Below, one piece after another: positions 19,029 through 29,056 of a stretch of DNA of 29,056 bases. Location of the stretch: positions 1 through 29,056 of the forward strand of contig WOGZ01000383.1 in the NCBI GenBank assembly GCA_009733775.1, written 5' to 3'. Made by a program: the position numbers and the translations under genes. This DNA is from Alectoria sarmentosa. Lineage: Eukaryota > Ascomycota > Lecanoromycetes > Lecanorales > Parmeliaceae. Within the stretch, counting starts at the first letter, position 1; each line of letters starts with the position of its first letter. The notes beneath the pieces were generated by a model. That model had not been told where the DNA came from and ran no database searches. It was given only the letters and a program-made list of their open reading frames with translations.

Positions 19029-22000
19029 ATGGCGAAGCGGGCTGCCGACCAGCAGCTCACAAAGGATGGAACGATGTCTGATGAGGAAGGCTTCTCTGTA
19101 GGGTCGCAAATAGGAGGACCGCAGAGAGCTACGGCGGCGCAGATGGCACAACGAAGGTATGTGGAAATGTTGAAGTTCCGGGTGTTTATGTCGGGCGGGA
19201 GGCTGCAAATGTTTGAGTTACCAAGTCATCATCACACAACGACGACGACAACCACAAATCTCTCACCTCACATTCACAACACACAAAAATCCACCCTCAC
19301 CACTTCTTGCATTTACAACACTCGCATACGTATCCGCACTCCTCAGAAATTCCCTGATGGGCTACAGCGCGTTTGCGAAAGGTGTAATCACTAAAAACAG
19401 TGTGGCTAGGCTCGCGAAACCTCGAGTTGGCCGTCGGCCTGGAGGTCTACGGCCGCGCGCCTCACCCTCACCTGGCCCGTTCCAGCAGCAGCAGCAGCAG
19501 AACTCTTTTGGTGAAGGTGACAGGATCGATATGAACGGAACACAGCAACAGCAAGGTTTCAATTTCGGTCAACAGTCAAACGGGAATCAACCCAACCAGA
19601 ACAGCTCCTCTTTTCCGCCGTTCCCTAGCAATAGCTTCAACCCTCCATTTGCTGCACCCACGTCAGGATTCAACTTCAACGTGGGCCAGGCACAGGAAAT
19701 GAATAATCCGTTCACGGCAATCAACACACATAACGCTCCCTCGCCTGAGCCGACCGGCTTTCAGGGAAGCATATTCAACCTACCACCGCAAAAACTGAGT
19801 CCTTTCCAGAAATTTCTCGAGGGAGAGCAGAAACCTTTGTTCGCCCCAGGCGCTCCGGATATTTCAACATCAAATCAGTCCCAACCTTCAAACAATCTCT
19901 TCAATCAGTCCACCAACCAGCAACAATCAAGTCAAGCTAGTCCTGACATATTCTCGCAGTCAAATACTCAGCAGCAACCTTTGAACAATGTGTTCGGTCA
20001 AAGCACAGAGCAAAAAGCTCCACAGCCTAGCACAGACATATTTGCGCACCTCAAGACTCCACAAAACCAAAGCTCCAGTAATCCGTTCGCCCAGAGTATT
20101 TCTCAGTTTCAACAGTCACAATCTGCGCAACCGACAGCCAATCTTTTCGCACATTTGGGCCAACCCCAACAGTCGAGCAGCTTTCTCACACAGGGTTCAA
20201 CGTCCCCCACCCAAGGTGGAGGCTCTATGATGCAGACATCACCGGATCCTTCGCCACAGTCACGCCCATTTGGGTTTTTGAATCAACCAAACACCCAAAC
20301 ACAGCCAAGTCCTACTAAAGATAGCAATGCTAAGGGTGGAGGTGGAAGCCTTTTCGATAGGATCTCGAAACCTCCTGCGGAGACAAGTCCTCAATCTCAA
20401 TCAAGTCAAGCGACAGACACAAATGCTCAAAGTGGTGGGGGCAGCCTTTTCGATAGAATGTCGAAACCATCAACCGAGACGAATGCTCAGCCCTTGTTCA
20501 GTCCTACTAAGAACACTACTACCTCCGATAGTGGTAACCTGTTCAACATGCCGCAACCGCCGGATACGTCAAAAGTCTTGAACGAAAATGGAGCAACCAG
20601 CCCTACCAAAATCCGGGAGCGAAAGATTGCGAAGCCTACCCTCTTCAGACCACCATCGGAAGAGGCGCGTCCGCCATACAAAGCCATATTCGGTGGTCTC
20701 CAGATGCCACCTACCTCCCAACCACCACCTTCTCCCGCGCCATCAGCGCTTTCAGCAGCCCTTCAACCTAGCCCTTCACATTCTAAGGGCGACTCTGCTC
20801 CACCAACTTGTGGCAACAGCAACACGCCAACGTCATTTGCCTCTACTCAGCAGTCCAATGAACGATCAAAGGAAGCGCCAGGTATCCGACGCAGATTCGG
20901 GCCACCACCGGTTCCTGAAGGCTATAGTGAAGAAGAGGCACGAAAATGGAATCAAGATTGGTGGATTTCAGTTTATGTGCGGCACAAAGAAAAGCGTATA
21001 AAGCACGCTGAGAGTCAATGCGAACAGATGATAAAGGCTCTCCTTGACGAGGGTCACCCCGTGGTGCAGATTGCCGGCAACAAAAGGAAACCTCTTACTG
21101 AGGTTCGCGGAAGTGAGGAAGATGAGGTACAAGGAAAAAAGGCCAGGGTTGAAGGCCCGTCAATCTTCACTCAGGAATCACGAGGAGCGTCGTTGAATGG
21201 AAATGGCATAAGTCAATCACCTTCCAAACGCGACACTCCACTTCAACAGATGATCAACGAAAATAACAAAAGATCCGCGGACGAGGAGCCAGAAAGAGAC
21301 AATGCACAGGGCACAGTCGACAACGGCAAGAAGGCTCGCAGTCATGATCCGGTCTCATATCCGTCACTTTTAGCTGCCTCACCAGGCTCACAGACTTCGA
21401 GTATATTCAAAAACATTTTGGACAAAAAGGAAGAGGCCAAAGTCAACGGCACTCAGACCGACAAAGCGACCCCCCTTTTCCAGTCCCAAATGCCCTCTGG
21501 GTCCTCTTCGAGTCTATCGCCGGAAAAGTTCAAGCCCTCTTCCACCATGTCAATGCCGCCTTCATCTAACCCTGCCACTAAGTCACCATTCAAGTCCAGC
21601 TTTGCCTCTTTCAATCCGTCTTCTCTGACACCAAATTCTCATTTGTTCGCCAACCAGCAGAGTACCGGCAACGCCGCGCCAGTAATTACCTCAACCCCAT
21701 CATTCAAGCCGTCAACTTCCGATACTGCCCCTTCGACGGCGTCAAATCCAGGTCCTTTCTCTCTCAAGCCGACTAGAAGCAGCGAGGCTCCTTCCGACGT
21801 GACTAAAGCTTTGGCAGTCAAATTCTCAAGCGGTGCTACAACATCGGCAACATCTAGTTCCACTTCCTTTTCTGTCAAGCCAATTACGAGCGGTCAAACC
21901 TCATCTGAAGATGCCAAAGCTCCAGCGTTCAAGGTCCCAACATTTGGTGGTGCTGCAGGATCGGCCGCGTCCAATTCCAGTCCGTTCTCTATCAAGCCCT

Positions 22001-23631
22001 CTACGAGTGGTCAGGCCTCATCCGAGGAAACAAAAGCTCCAGCGTTCAAGGTACCAATGTTTGGTGCTGGTGCGTCTTCAACAAATTTTATGTCACAATT
22101 CGGCAAAGCTGCAGAAAAGACCGCGGCAGAAGACAAGAAAAAGCGCAAGGCAGCCGAGTTCGACTCGGACGAAGAAGAATTCGATGTATGGGAGCGTAGA
22201 GATGCTGAGGAGCAGCGACTGAAGAAGCAGAAGCTTGAGGAAGAAATCAAAGGCAGGGCTGCCAAGTTAGTTGATGGCAAATGGGTGATCGCCGCAGACA
22301 GCGAGAAGCCAAATATGAGTGCAAACCAAGCAGAGTCTGCAGACCCTGGTGTCTCAGTATTAAGCCAACCACGTGCACAGCTGACCAATGGTCACAACAT
22401 TTTTGGTCATCTCTCTGGCGAAGAGTCTGGCGCTGAGGGTAGCAAAATTGGCGATGCCGATGACGAGGACGATGAGGACGAAAAGGATTATGAGAAGAAC
22501 GAACAACATCAAGTGCGTGGGCCATTTGACTATGATGAATCAGAATCCGAGTCAGACGAGGACGAAGAAAGTCAATCCCAAGAGCCGAAGGCATTCAGTA
22601 ACCCGTTCGGCTCCAGTAAGAATGGTCTACATGACACACCGTCTCGCTACGACTCTGATAAAGCAGAACATGCCAACGGAGAGGACACTGGACGGAGCCT
22701 ATTCGATCGAATCTCCAAAGATAAAGATGGCAAACCTATCCGTGAGATACCACAAGCAGATGGTCAGGCAGCTTCGCAAACGAGCAACGTCTTCGGTCAG
22801 TCATTCAAGTCCGGTTCCTCGAGCAACTTATTCAGTCAACCTTCCGATGCTGCTTCGAGTTTTACAAGCTCGAATTCCCAAAGTGGAGAAAGTCCAAAGG
22901 GCGATCATACGTGGAAAGTTGATAGCCCAATCAAATTTGGAGATTCCAGCAATCCGCCTGCGGTAAATATTACTTCCCCAAGTCCATCTAAGCCAACGTT
23001 TAGTGGCCTTTTTGGTGCTGCGAAGCCCAATGTCACGCCTGAGACGCCAACGAAGCCTACTTCGAGCGTCTTCAGCAATCCTCCGGCAAAGACTCCCAGC
23101 GTCGGTTTCGGTTTCGGTTTCAAGCCTGCCACGGCCTCATTGGCACCACCCACCAACAATGGGTCTAATACAACATCGCGTGCTACATCGCCCGGCGCCA
23201 CAACCGGCGAGAGTGCAAACGAATCTACTGCTGACGGAGAAGACGACAACGCTGAAAAGCAGGAGCAGATCGATCTCACGTCTCCAGGGCCAGGCGAAGA
23301 AGACGAAGATGTTGTCTTGCAGGTGAAGGCAAAAGCGTTGAAGTGGGATGCAGCATCATCAAATTGGGCCAGCAACGGGGTTGGACCTCTGCGTGTTTTG
23401 AAGAATCGGGAATCACACCAGACTAGAGTTCTTTTGAGGCAAGACCCCAGCGGCAGAATAGTCCTCAACTTCGCCTTATCGAAGTCATTCACATATGAGA
23501 GCTCGCAGAGCAAGACTGTGAGGGTGCCAGTCCTCAGCGAGAGCGGCAAGATTGAGTCTTGGATGATCAAGGTCGGCAACGATGACGATGCGAAGACGCT
23601 GGCGAGTGCTCTGGAGGAAAACAAAAACTAG
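19029..23631 (+). CDS. nup2: Nup2/Nup50-family FG nucleoporin with C-terminal Ran-binding domain
   Basis: Two exons (19029-19156; 19347-23631) flank a 190-nt intron (GTATGT...CCTCAG, phase 2), giving 1,470 residues. The N-terminus MAKRAADQQLTKDG...ATAAQMAQRR matches the Nup50/Nup2 start that binds importin-alpha. Next come polyQ (about residues 90-95) and a long Ser/Gln/Asn/Pro-rich region with scattered FG dipeptides (FNFGQ, NVFGQS, FGFGFGF) of the kind that contact transport receptors. SLFDRI/M occurs three times (about 377, 408, 1160). Three imperfect repeats containing PFS(I/L)KP and APAFKVP lie at about 840-950, and an acidic stretch at about 1075-1120. Residues about 1360-1470 form a RanBD1 domain: VVLQVKAKALKWD, GVGPLRVLKN, RVLLRQDPSGRIVLNF, then IESWMIKVGN. 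The role is nuclear transport at the nuclear pore (nuclear basket), recycling importin-alpha with Ran-GTP. The main frame extends upstream of the acceptor without an ATG-supported start, so the 19029 ATG and intron are chosen on family grounds. Confidence 0.93.
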
Positions 23632-23945
23632 GCGAGCTTCACGGTGTGAGAGAGGGGAGAGGGAGTCGGAGGCGTCATTCATCAGATCCATATTCGGGGG
23701 ACCGCATTTGTACAAAGATGGGCTTGTCAGTCTTACAAGTTCGCTTTCATCACAACTTTTGTCTTCTCCAAGGAAGGAGATTCGGATCCATCTATACAGC
23801 ATGCGGACGGTTGCGGAAAGAAAGCATCGATTATTGTCACCTTAGCGCAGCATACGGATCATCAAAACTGGAGTTGGGGCGTTGTTCGGATCTTCATTTT
23901 TTTCTTTTCATATCGTCGGGCCCTCGCATAGATTTCCCGCCGCCA

Positions 23946-24055
23946 TCTCCCACTCGCGTGGTTGATTGATGGTTGTAGGTTGAGACATTGCGTCGCCAGT
24001 CTGTCTTCAGAGGTGACCTGTGGCCGTCTCCCACTCGCGTGGTTGATTGATGGTT
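23946..24055. repeat. Pair of 29-bp exact direct repeats
   Basis: The 29 bases beginning TCTCCCACTCGCGTGG and ending TTGATTGATGGTT occur at 23946-23974 and 24027-24055, 81 bp apart. Both are followed within about 25 bases by TTGAGAC. Confidence 0.9.
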
Positions 24056-24184
24056 TGGGTCAGTGATTGAGACAGCATGGTTGAGCCCTGGACGCACACT
24101 CGCTCGATTTGATCACGTCTTTGGACTTGCTGATTGTCGGGAATTGTGGGTCCTCTTAGAGCTGACTGCGAGAATCAAGGGGAT

Positions 24185-24312
24185 GTGGCTGGCTACTTCT
24201 GCCTGCCCTGATGATTCGAATATGTTGGGACTTTGACTGGCGATATGTTCATATGGAGGAGCTGATTGGGCGATTTCGTAAGGGATTGTGGCTGGCTGCT
24301 TCTGCCTGCCCT
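24185..24312. repeat. Pair of 25-bp direct repeats, one mismatch
   Basis: GTGGCTGGCT(A/G)CTTCTG followed by CCTGCCCT occurs at 24185-24209 and 24288-24312, 103 bp apart. The flanks are also similar (GGGATGTGG versus GGGATTGTGG; CCCTGATG versus CCCTTATG), so the duplicated unit is probably longer and diverged. Confidence 0.85.
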
Positions 24313-24839
24313 TATGGCTCGCGCATACTGCGAATCTTGTGGATGATTCTTGGTACGCAGAAAGCAAGTGTTCTTTAGAAGGGGATGCGAGATAGATCAG
24401 TGTGCAGCAAACTCAATCAAGCCAAATCGAAATCAGGTGCAGCCCACCAAGTGCTTGTGACAACACGCCTTTACTGCAGAGACTAGCTCAGGGCAGCTTC
24501 GCCCCTTGTATATCTTTGCTACGTAGTCTATAATATCAGAGGACTTCCCAACCTGATACATGCTCTTTTCACAAGGCACCCTCCAGCAAGGTCTCATTGG
24601 GTCGCCGGCTCATTCATCTCAGCCATCGCCCCTCGCCCCTGTACTCTCGCCTTTTTTGCTACGACGCAGTCAAACTCCGACGCCAACGCCCCATTATTGC
24701 TACGGAGGACCATGCAGCGAGCTGCGAATCTCGTACCCAGCTTACTTCGGCATGCATATCTGCATGATGACGTGGCGGCTGCGGACGGATAGGGGTGTTT
24801 CCCGGGAGCCCCTAGGCGTAAACCACCATGGTTTTAGGC

Positions 24840-24858
24840 GTGTGTGTGTGTGTGTGTG
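24840..24858. repeat. (GT)n microsatellite
   Basis: Nine and a half GT units, about 100 bp before the base composition collapses to AT-rich. Confidence 0.95.
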
Positions 24859-25008
24859 ATTCCTACATCGGAGGGGCGTCCCCATAACCTTATAGGCTAT
24901 GATGGATCTAACCCCACTCGACCTCTATGAATCATATCCGATATTAAATACATTGTATTTACGAGATCAACCCGTTTCATCTAAAAGAAAAGAAAGATAA
25001 TTTCCAAA

Positions 25009-25052
25009 ATGCTCCCTAATTGCTCCCTAAATGCTTTCAAAATGCTTTTAAA
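25009..25052. repeat. 11-bp tandem repeat, four units, at the edge of the AT block
   Basis: ATGCTCCCTAA (25009-25019), TTGCTCCCTAA (25020-25030), ATGCTTTCAAA (25031-25041) and ATGCTTTTAAA (25042-25052). Units lose C progressively towards the AT-rich interior, as if mutated from CCC to TTT. It sits where the 3' end of the minus-strand LINE would be; terminal tandem repeats are common at LINE 3' ends. Confidence 0.75.
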
Positions 25053-26344
25053 ATTTAAATAAATAATCTTTAAAATTACAATTACAATTGTCGTCTCGAT
25101 ATCAAAAAATCATTTTCAATCAATTATTTCAAAGTGTTAAACCTTGCGTTTAACATTTTAAAATAATGAAATATCGCTCTTTATACGATGATGATATTCT
25201 CTTTATTATTATATAAATAAGTCTCTTTTTATCGAATCTATATCCGAATTTTTTTTCAACAATTCGAAAAAGCGATCGCGATTGTTTAAATTAAAAAAGT
25301 TTTGATTTATTAAAAAATCGTCTCATCACTCTTTTCGCTCAAAATAAATAATAATAAAATTAATTATTAATATGTCGTAAACTTTAACGTTAACGAGTTA
25401 AATGAATTTATTATCGAATAATAATTCTTTATTGATTCATTTTAAGGTTTATAAAAATTTATATCTTTCGCGAAACTTTTATTTATTATTTATTAATATA
25501 AATTCAAAATTCGTTATAACTTTTTTATATTATAAAATGTCTTTTTTATATCGAATAAATAAAATCGAATATGTTGTTTTTCGTATCTTTATTATTATTA
25601 TTTAAGCGATAAAAACGTAAATATCGATTATATACTTTTTAAAAACTCAATTAATATAATCGATATGATTTATTATTAAATTAAAATGAATTTTGTTATC
25701 GAATTGTTTATCGAATATTGCGATGTGTTATTTTTCAAAATTCGCGTTTCGTAAAAATGCGATAATAAAAATTTTTATTTGATTCGAACCTTCGATATGA
25801 AATTGTTTTATATAATTCAAAATGAATACGAAATAATTTTTATTATATATTTGAAATAACATATTTTATAATCTTTTTATAATATCGCATTTATTTTCTT
25901 ATATTTAATAATATTTAATATAATAATTAATTACCCTTAAATGTATTTTTATTTATATTCGACGTCGAATATAATTTAAATATTTGCGACTTATTTTTAA
26001 AAGATTGAAAATCGTTGATTTTTTTAATGTTGATATCGCGTATTCTTTGATTGTTTATATTATATTTAAAAAATAAATGATGTTTAATGTTCGAAAAATA
26101 CTTAAAAATCGTGAAATTCTTATATTTCACCTTTATCTCCCCGTTTCACGAAATGTGATTAAAAACAAAAATTGAGATTTTATAAAATTGATATACGAGA
26201 TTAAAGAAATTGAAATATTTAAACGTTTTCGATTATGAGTAAATAATTGAAAAAAACTTATAATTGAATTATATTGAAAATGAAAAAGTAAAAATCGCGT
26301 TAAAGTGTAATTATTAATAAAAAAATTAAAAGATATCAAAAAAG

Positions 26345-26399
26345 GCGAGATTGATTTTTATATTTAATAAATAAAATATATAATGTTTATCAATCTCGC
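26345..26399. repeat. 11-bp perfect inverted repeat within the AT block
   Basis: GCGAGATTGAT (26345-26355) and its exact complement ATCAATCTCGC (26389-26399) are separated by 33 bases of pure A/T with one G. The arms keep more G and C than the surroundings. It could be the end of a small nested element or a chance hairpin. Confidence 0.6.
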
Positions 26400-26944
26400 A
26401 GACTCGATAATCTATTATTTTTAATACGAATAAATTTCTATTATGCGATTCATAAATTAATAAAATTATTAAAACTTAACGTTTTTAAAGACGTTTAACG
26501 TTTATATTTTTATTATATATTTTATCGTTTATATTACTCGATTCGACTTTATAAATATTTTTTTAATGTTAATAATGCGATTATCTTATATAATTCGTCT
26601 CTCTTTCTCGAATAAAGAATATTATTTAATAATATATTCTCGAATTTGATAACCTTTTTCGTAAAAACAATTAAATGTGTCGATTGCATTATATATATGC
26701 AGAAAATCTTTTAATATCATTTTAATTCATAATTGTGTTATCATTAAGCTCACAATTTTTTACACTTTTGCATAAAAGTTCATAATCGAATAATGTGATT
26801 TTGAGACGTGTTTGCGAAATTCGCGCTCAAAGCTTTTCACGCATATCTATTAATCAACTTTTCAATTTTCATTAATCAATCTTTTAATACGTTATTTGAT
26901 CGCTGAAAATAAACATTATTAATTATCTTAAACGTCTTATTATT

Positions 26945-27230
26945 ACGACGTTTTTTTAATTAATTAATCGATTATTTCATTATCTAAGACATTTTTATAT
27001 ATAATTATTTAGCGTAAAATAACGAATATTTTGTCTTTCTTGAATTTCATAAATTTGATAACGATTTTTTAAAGAATATATTACCTCGATTGCCTTTAAA
27101 AATCGATAATAAATTTTATAATTATTTGATTATTTATTTAAATAATGAATGTTGATAAATTGATATTAATTGCGATTTAATAAATCATATCAATCTCTTT
27201 TAATTCTTTAAAATATATTATAAAATAATT
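26945..27230 (-). pseudogene. LINE RNase H domain remnant
   Basis: One minus-strand frame reads, with stops shown as *, IYFKELKEIDMIY*IAINI, then STFII*INNQIIIK, then RQSR*YIL*KIVIKF, then DNEIID*LIKKTS. These align by eye with RNase H landmarks in LINE ORF2: AELxAIxLAL (catalytic Glu), IFTDNQAAI (catalytic Asp, here N by GAT to AAT), RxSGQYIL, and GNExADxLAKxA. The frame is not shifted through about 285 bases; only substitutions have accumulated. That fits point mutation rather than slow indel decay. Confidence 0.65.
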
Positions 27231-28084
27231 ATTATCGCTCAGATATCGTTTCTATGCTGCGTCGATTTAAAAAATATATATTAAAACATCGATTTCCTTA
27301 TTTATTTTATTTTCATTCGTATATATATATAAAATACGATAATTAATTATGATTTTCATAAAGTGTTTCGCAATAAACTCTTTTTTGCTCTTATAAATCT
27401 TTATCTTCGAAAGCTCTCATTATGATAACATTACATATAAAATTCTCTACTTTATTCTATCTTGAAATTATCATTGATTTATTAAATCTTCGATCATTTT
27501 TAAAGGGCTTTTGAATTATATACGTTTTATAATCGATTTTTATTTTTCGATAATGTTCTTAATCGATTATATTGCTTCGTAATTTGAATTCGTTTATAAT
27601 TTAAATATTGTCTCTGCGATAACTTTTTTTAAAATTGCTCGAATTAAAAACATATAACATTTCACATTTAAAGCGACCTTTAAAACATTTTTGAATTCTT
27701 TTAATATAATATATATCGCTCTCTTTTAAATAATTTTAAACGTTTATAAAATCTTCTTTTTTTTGAATTTATAAATTTTAACGAATAATATATATTAAAT
27801 AATGCACTCGAAGAGTAATATAAAAAAAATTATATTTTGATATAATTTTCGTAATTTTTTATAAAGAATTTCTTAGATTGAGTTTACGTAATATATCAAA
27901 TCGTTGAATGTTATAACGACTTTTATCTTTAATGATTATATATAATTTATTTATTCTAATTTAAAATCGAACTTTATTTTCAATAATTTACGAATTTTTT
28001 TGATTTGATTTTATAAATATTTAAATCGAATATCGCTTATAAATTGTTTTCTTTTAACGTCTTTATTATTCATTTATTAAATTA

Positions 28085-28560
28085 AAAATGTATTAATTTA
28101 TATTTATTTATTTCGAATTTCGAGACATAAATCATCGTTTAACGTTGAATTTCGATATATATTGTTTATAAAATCTCGTAATTCGCTTATTTTATAAGTT
28201 CTCTTATTAAAATATTAATGTCGTCGATATATATCAAAATTAAATAATCTTTCTTTTTATATAACTTTATTATATTAACGTTATAAAAAAAAATAAAAAT
28301 AAAGAAAATTAAAGATTTTTAAAAGATTTTAATTTCTATTTCGTATTTGAGAGATTCGTCTTCGAACATAACGATAATACTCGATCGATTTTTTAAAAAA
28401 CTGTTAAAATTAATATAAAGTTATATTATATGAGTGTATTGAATAAGACAATTAAATGGGGAGAAAATATGTATATAAAAAAAAGACATTTATATGAGAA
28501 CAAATGTCTTTATTAAGTCACGTTAAACTCAATCGAATAATATTAAAAAAATGTGATGTT
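28085..28560 (-). pseudogene. LINE reverse transcriptase domain remnant
   Basis: One minus-strand frame gives SFLKNRSSIIVMFEDES, then EIKIF*KSLIFFIFIFFYN (for the conserved xxTGIPQGSPLSPILFLFYN), then YLILIYIDDINIL (catalytic YxDD box, GACGAC at 28225-28220), then NYEIL and FEINKYKLIHF (for FxxxKYELIHF). An FSYKCLF segment further right (about 28485-28505) fits VSHKRLL of the DxxxAFDxVSH region. The flanks identify the YIDD box as non-LTR rather than Copia or Gypsy. Stops occur at former Gln and Trp codons. Confidence 0.72.
28482..28511. repeat. 10-bp perfect inverted repeat in LINE remnant
   Basis: AAAGACATTT (28482-28491) and AAATGTCTTT (28502-28511) flank a 10-base loop. It overlaps the reverse transcriptase coding remnant, so it is probably fortuitous. 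Confidence 0.6.
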
Positions 28561-29056
28561 AAAAAAAAATCAGTTTTATTAAAAATATAAAATACGCTTA
28601 TAACATTATCTCTTTTTTTCAAAAAGCGATATTTTAACGCTGTGAAAATCGAAGAAGTGTGTTTATAATTTATCTTATGTCTTTAAAACATTTAATTAAT
28701 AATCATTTTCAATTGAAAAAAGTTAACGATAGCAGCGATAATAATATGTCGTGAAAAATTCGTTTATAACATCGTCGATGTTATAATGTTTTATCATTTT
28801 AAGCATTTAAGAATAATGTGATTTGATAAAAAATTAACGTTATAATCGTCGTCGAAACATTTAAATGTTTAATGTTATTTAATATTTTATATTTTAAGCG
28901 GAGAAAAGATCGTAAAAATTAAACGATATAATTAAATTAAGTTTTTCGAATCGAATCGAGTCGCAAACGTTAAACTTTATTTAAAATTTACATATATTTC
29001 GATAATGTTTTAAATAATCTTTTTTTATAAGTTATTATATATATAATATTAAATAA

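Larger units (their letters stand above)
23632..24839. other. 3' flank with short direct repeats, no gene
   Basis: No supported coding frame; the 99-codon frame at 24560-24859 ends in a GT microsatellite and looks random. Two pairs of direct repeats (listed separately) dominate 23,946-24,312. Confidence 0.45.
24960..29056. other. AT-rich, RIP-degraded compartment
   Basis: From about 24,960 to the window end the sequence is overwhelmingly A and T. Remaining cytosines are mostly in CG or CT; for example 27541-27600 has six C, four followed by G, two by T and none by A. That pattern is expected after RIP, which turns CpA into TpA on both strands. Some subregions (for example 28681-28740) keep several CA, so the depletion is uneven. 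The three longest frames (25402-25605, 25927-26130, 26133-26339) are low-complexity Ile/Asn/Phe/Lys and are not considered genes. Confidence 0.85.
25009..29056 (-). mobile_element. Degraded Tad1/I-type LINE retrotransposon, minus strand, 5' end outside the window
   Basis: Minus-strand translation recovers, in the correct order, a non-LTR reverse transcriptase (28560 to 28085) and an RNase H domain (about 27230 to 26945), all riddled with stops. This order and the presence of RNase H are typical of Tad1 and I-clade LINEs in filamentous fungi. The endonuclease and start of ORF2 should lie to the right of base 29,056. The 1.9 kb between the RNase H remnant and the tandem repeat at 25009 has no readable protein, so it may be 3' sequence or a second insertion. 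The element end at 25009 is inference. Confidence 0.7.

Noticed and set aside
22905..23624. A 239-codon minus-strand ORF inside the nucleoporin gene
   Set aside because: It is a mirror of the Ser/Pro-rich and RanBD coding region; the plus frame has a clear domain match.
25775..25800. GATTCGAACC, complement of a tRNA T-loop, suggesting a minus-strand tRNA
   Set aside because: No matching T-stem, anticodon arm or acceptor stem could be built around it.
25402..26339. ORFs of 67-68 codons in the AT-rich block
   Set aside because: Composition is Ile/Asn/Lys/Phe only, with no motif; such frames are expected by chance at this base composition.
28453..28470. AAATGGGGAGAAAA looked like a polypurine tract next to an LTR
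   Set aside because: It lies within the minus-strand LINE reverse transcriptase remnant, and the motifs around YIDD match non-LTR elements, so an LTR boundary is unlikely.
24960..29056. AT-rich block as mitochondrial DNA insertion or a centromere core
   Set aside because: Readable LINE RT and RNase H remnants and CpA depletion explain the composition; no mitochondrial gene was recognised. A centromeric location cannot be excluded from sequence alone.

Overview
The window looks like nuclear DNA of a filamentous ascomycete (Pezizomycotina; the landscape suggests a Dothideomycete, which is inference). Genes carry short GT-AG introns of about 51-70 nt with CTGAC/CTAAC-type branch sites. There is an FG-nucleoporin of the Nup2/Nup50 family, a fungal rhodopsin-like membrane protein and a peroxisomal SCP2 protein. 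Gene-bearing DNA of ordinary base composition (about 1-24,900) gives way abruptly to a very AT-rich block (about 24,960-29,056).

Layout, left to right. A TTC microsatellite (1-57) is followed by decayed plus-strand coding remnants (207-1328), including a Cys-rich frame cut by one TGA. On the minus strand come a three-exon gene of unknown function whose last exon does not join in phase (1456-2854), a five-exon rhodopsin-like gene (3891-5115), an unidentified ORF (5517-5930) and a two-exon hypothetical gene (6027-6790). On the plus strand are a Cys-rich zinc-binding-like protein (7963-8583), a 26-codon mini-ORF beside an imperfect inverted repeat (9157-9401), an F-box-like protein (10080-11441) and a four-exon SCP2 protein ending in the peroxisomal signal AKL (11812-12445).

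From 12.5 to 19 kb the DNA is gene-poor and decayed. It holds a four-exon membrane protein gene with one in-frame TAG (14790-16368), a frameshifted membrane-protein relic on the minus strand (16694-16968) and an eroded MFS transporter relic (17867-18140). The best-preserved gene, the 1,470-residue Nup2-like nucleoporin (19029-23631), follows. Direct repeats and a GT microsatellite lie between it and the AT-rich block.

The AT-rich block has no intact gene. Read on the minus strand it still encodes, through many stop codons, the reverse transcriptase and RNase H of a Tad1/I-type LINE. The substitutions (CAA to TAA, TGG to TAA, Gly to Lys/Arg, Pro to Leu/Phe, His to Tyr) fit repeat-induced point mutation (RIP). 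An 11-bp tandem repeat at 25009-25052 may mark its 3' end. I see no operon or gene cluster and no convincing new system. The most useful observations are the LINE identity of the AT block, a likely GC-AG intron of length 3n in the SCP2 gene, the missing splice acceptor in the rhodopsin-like gene, and several genes caught part-way through decay.
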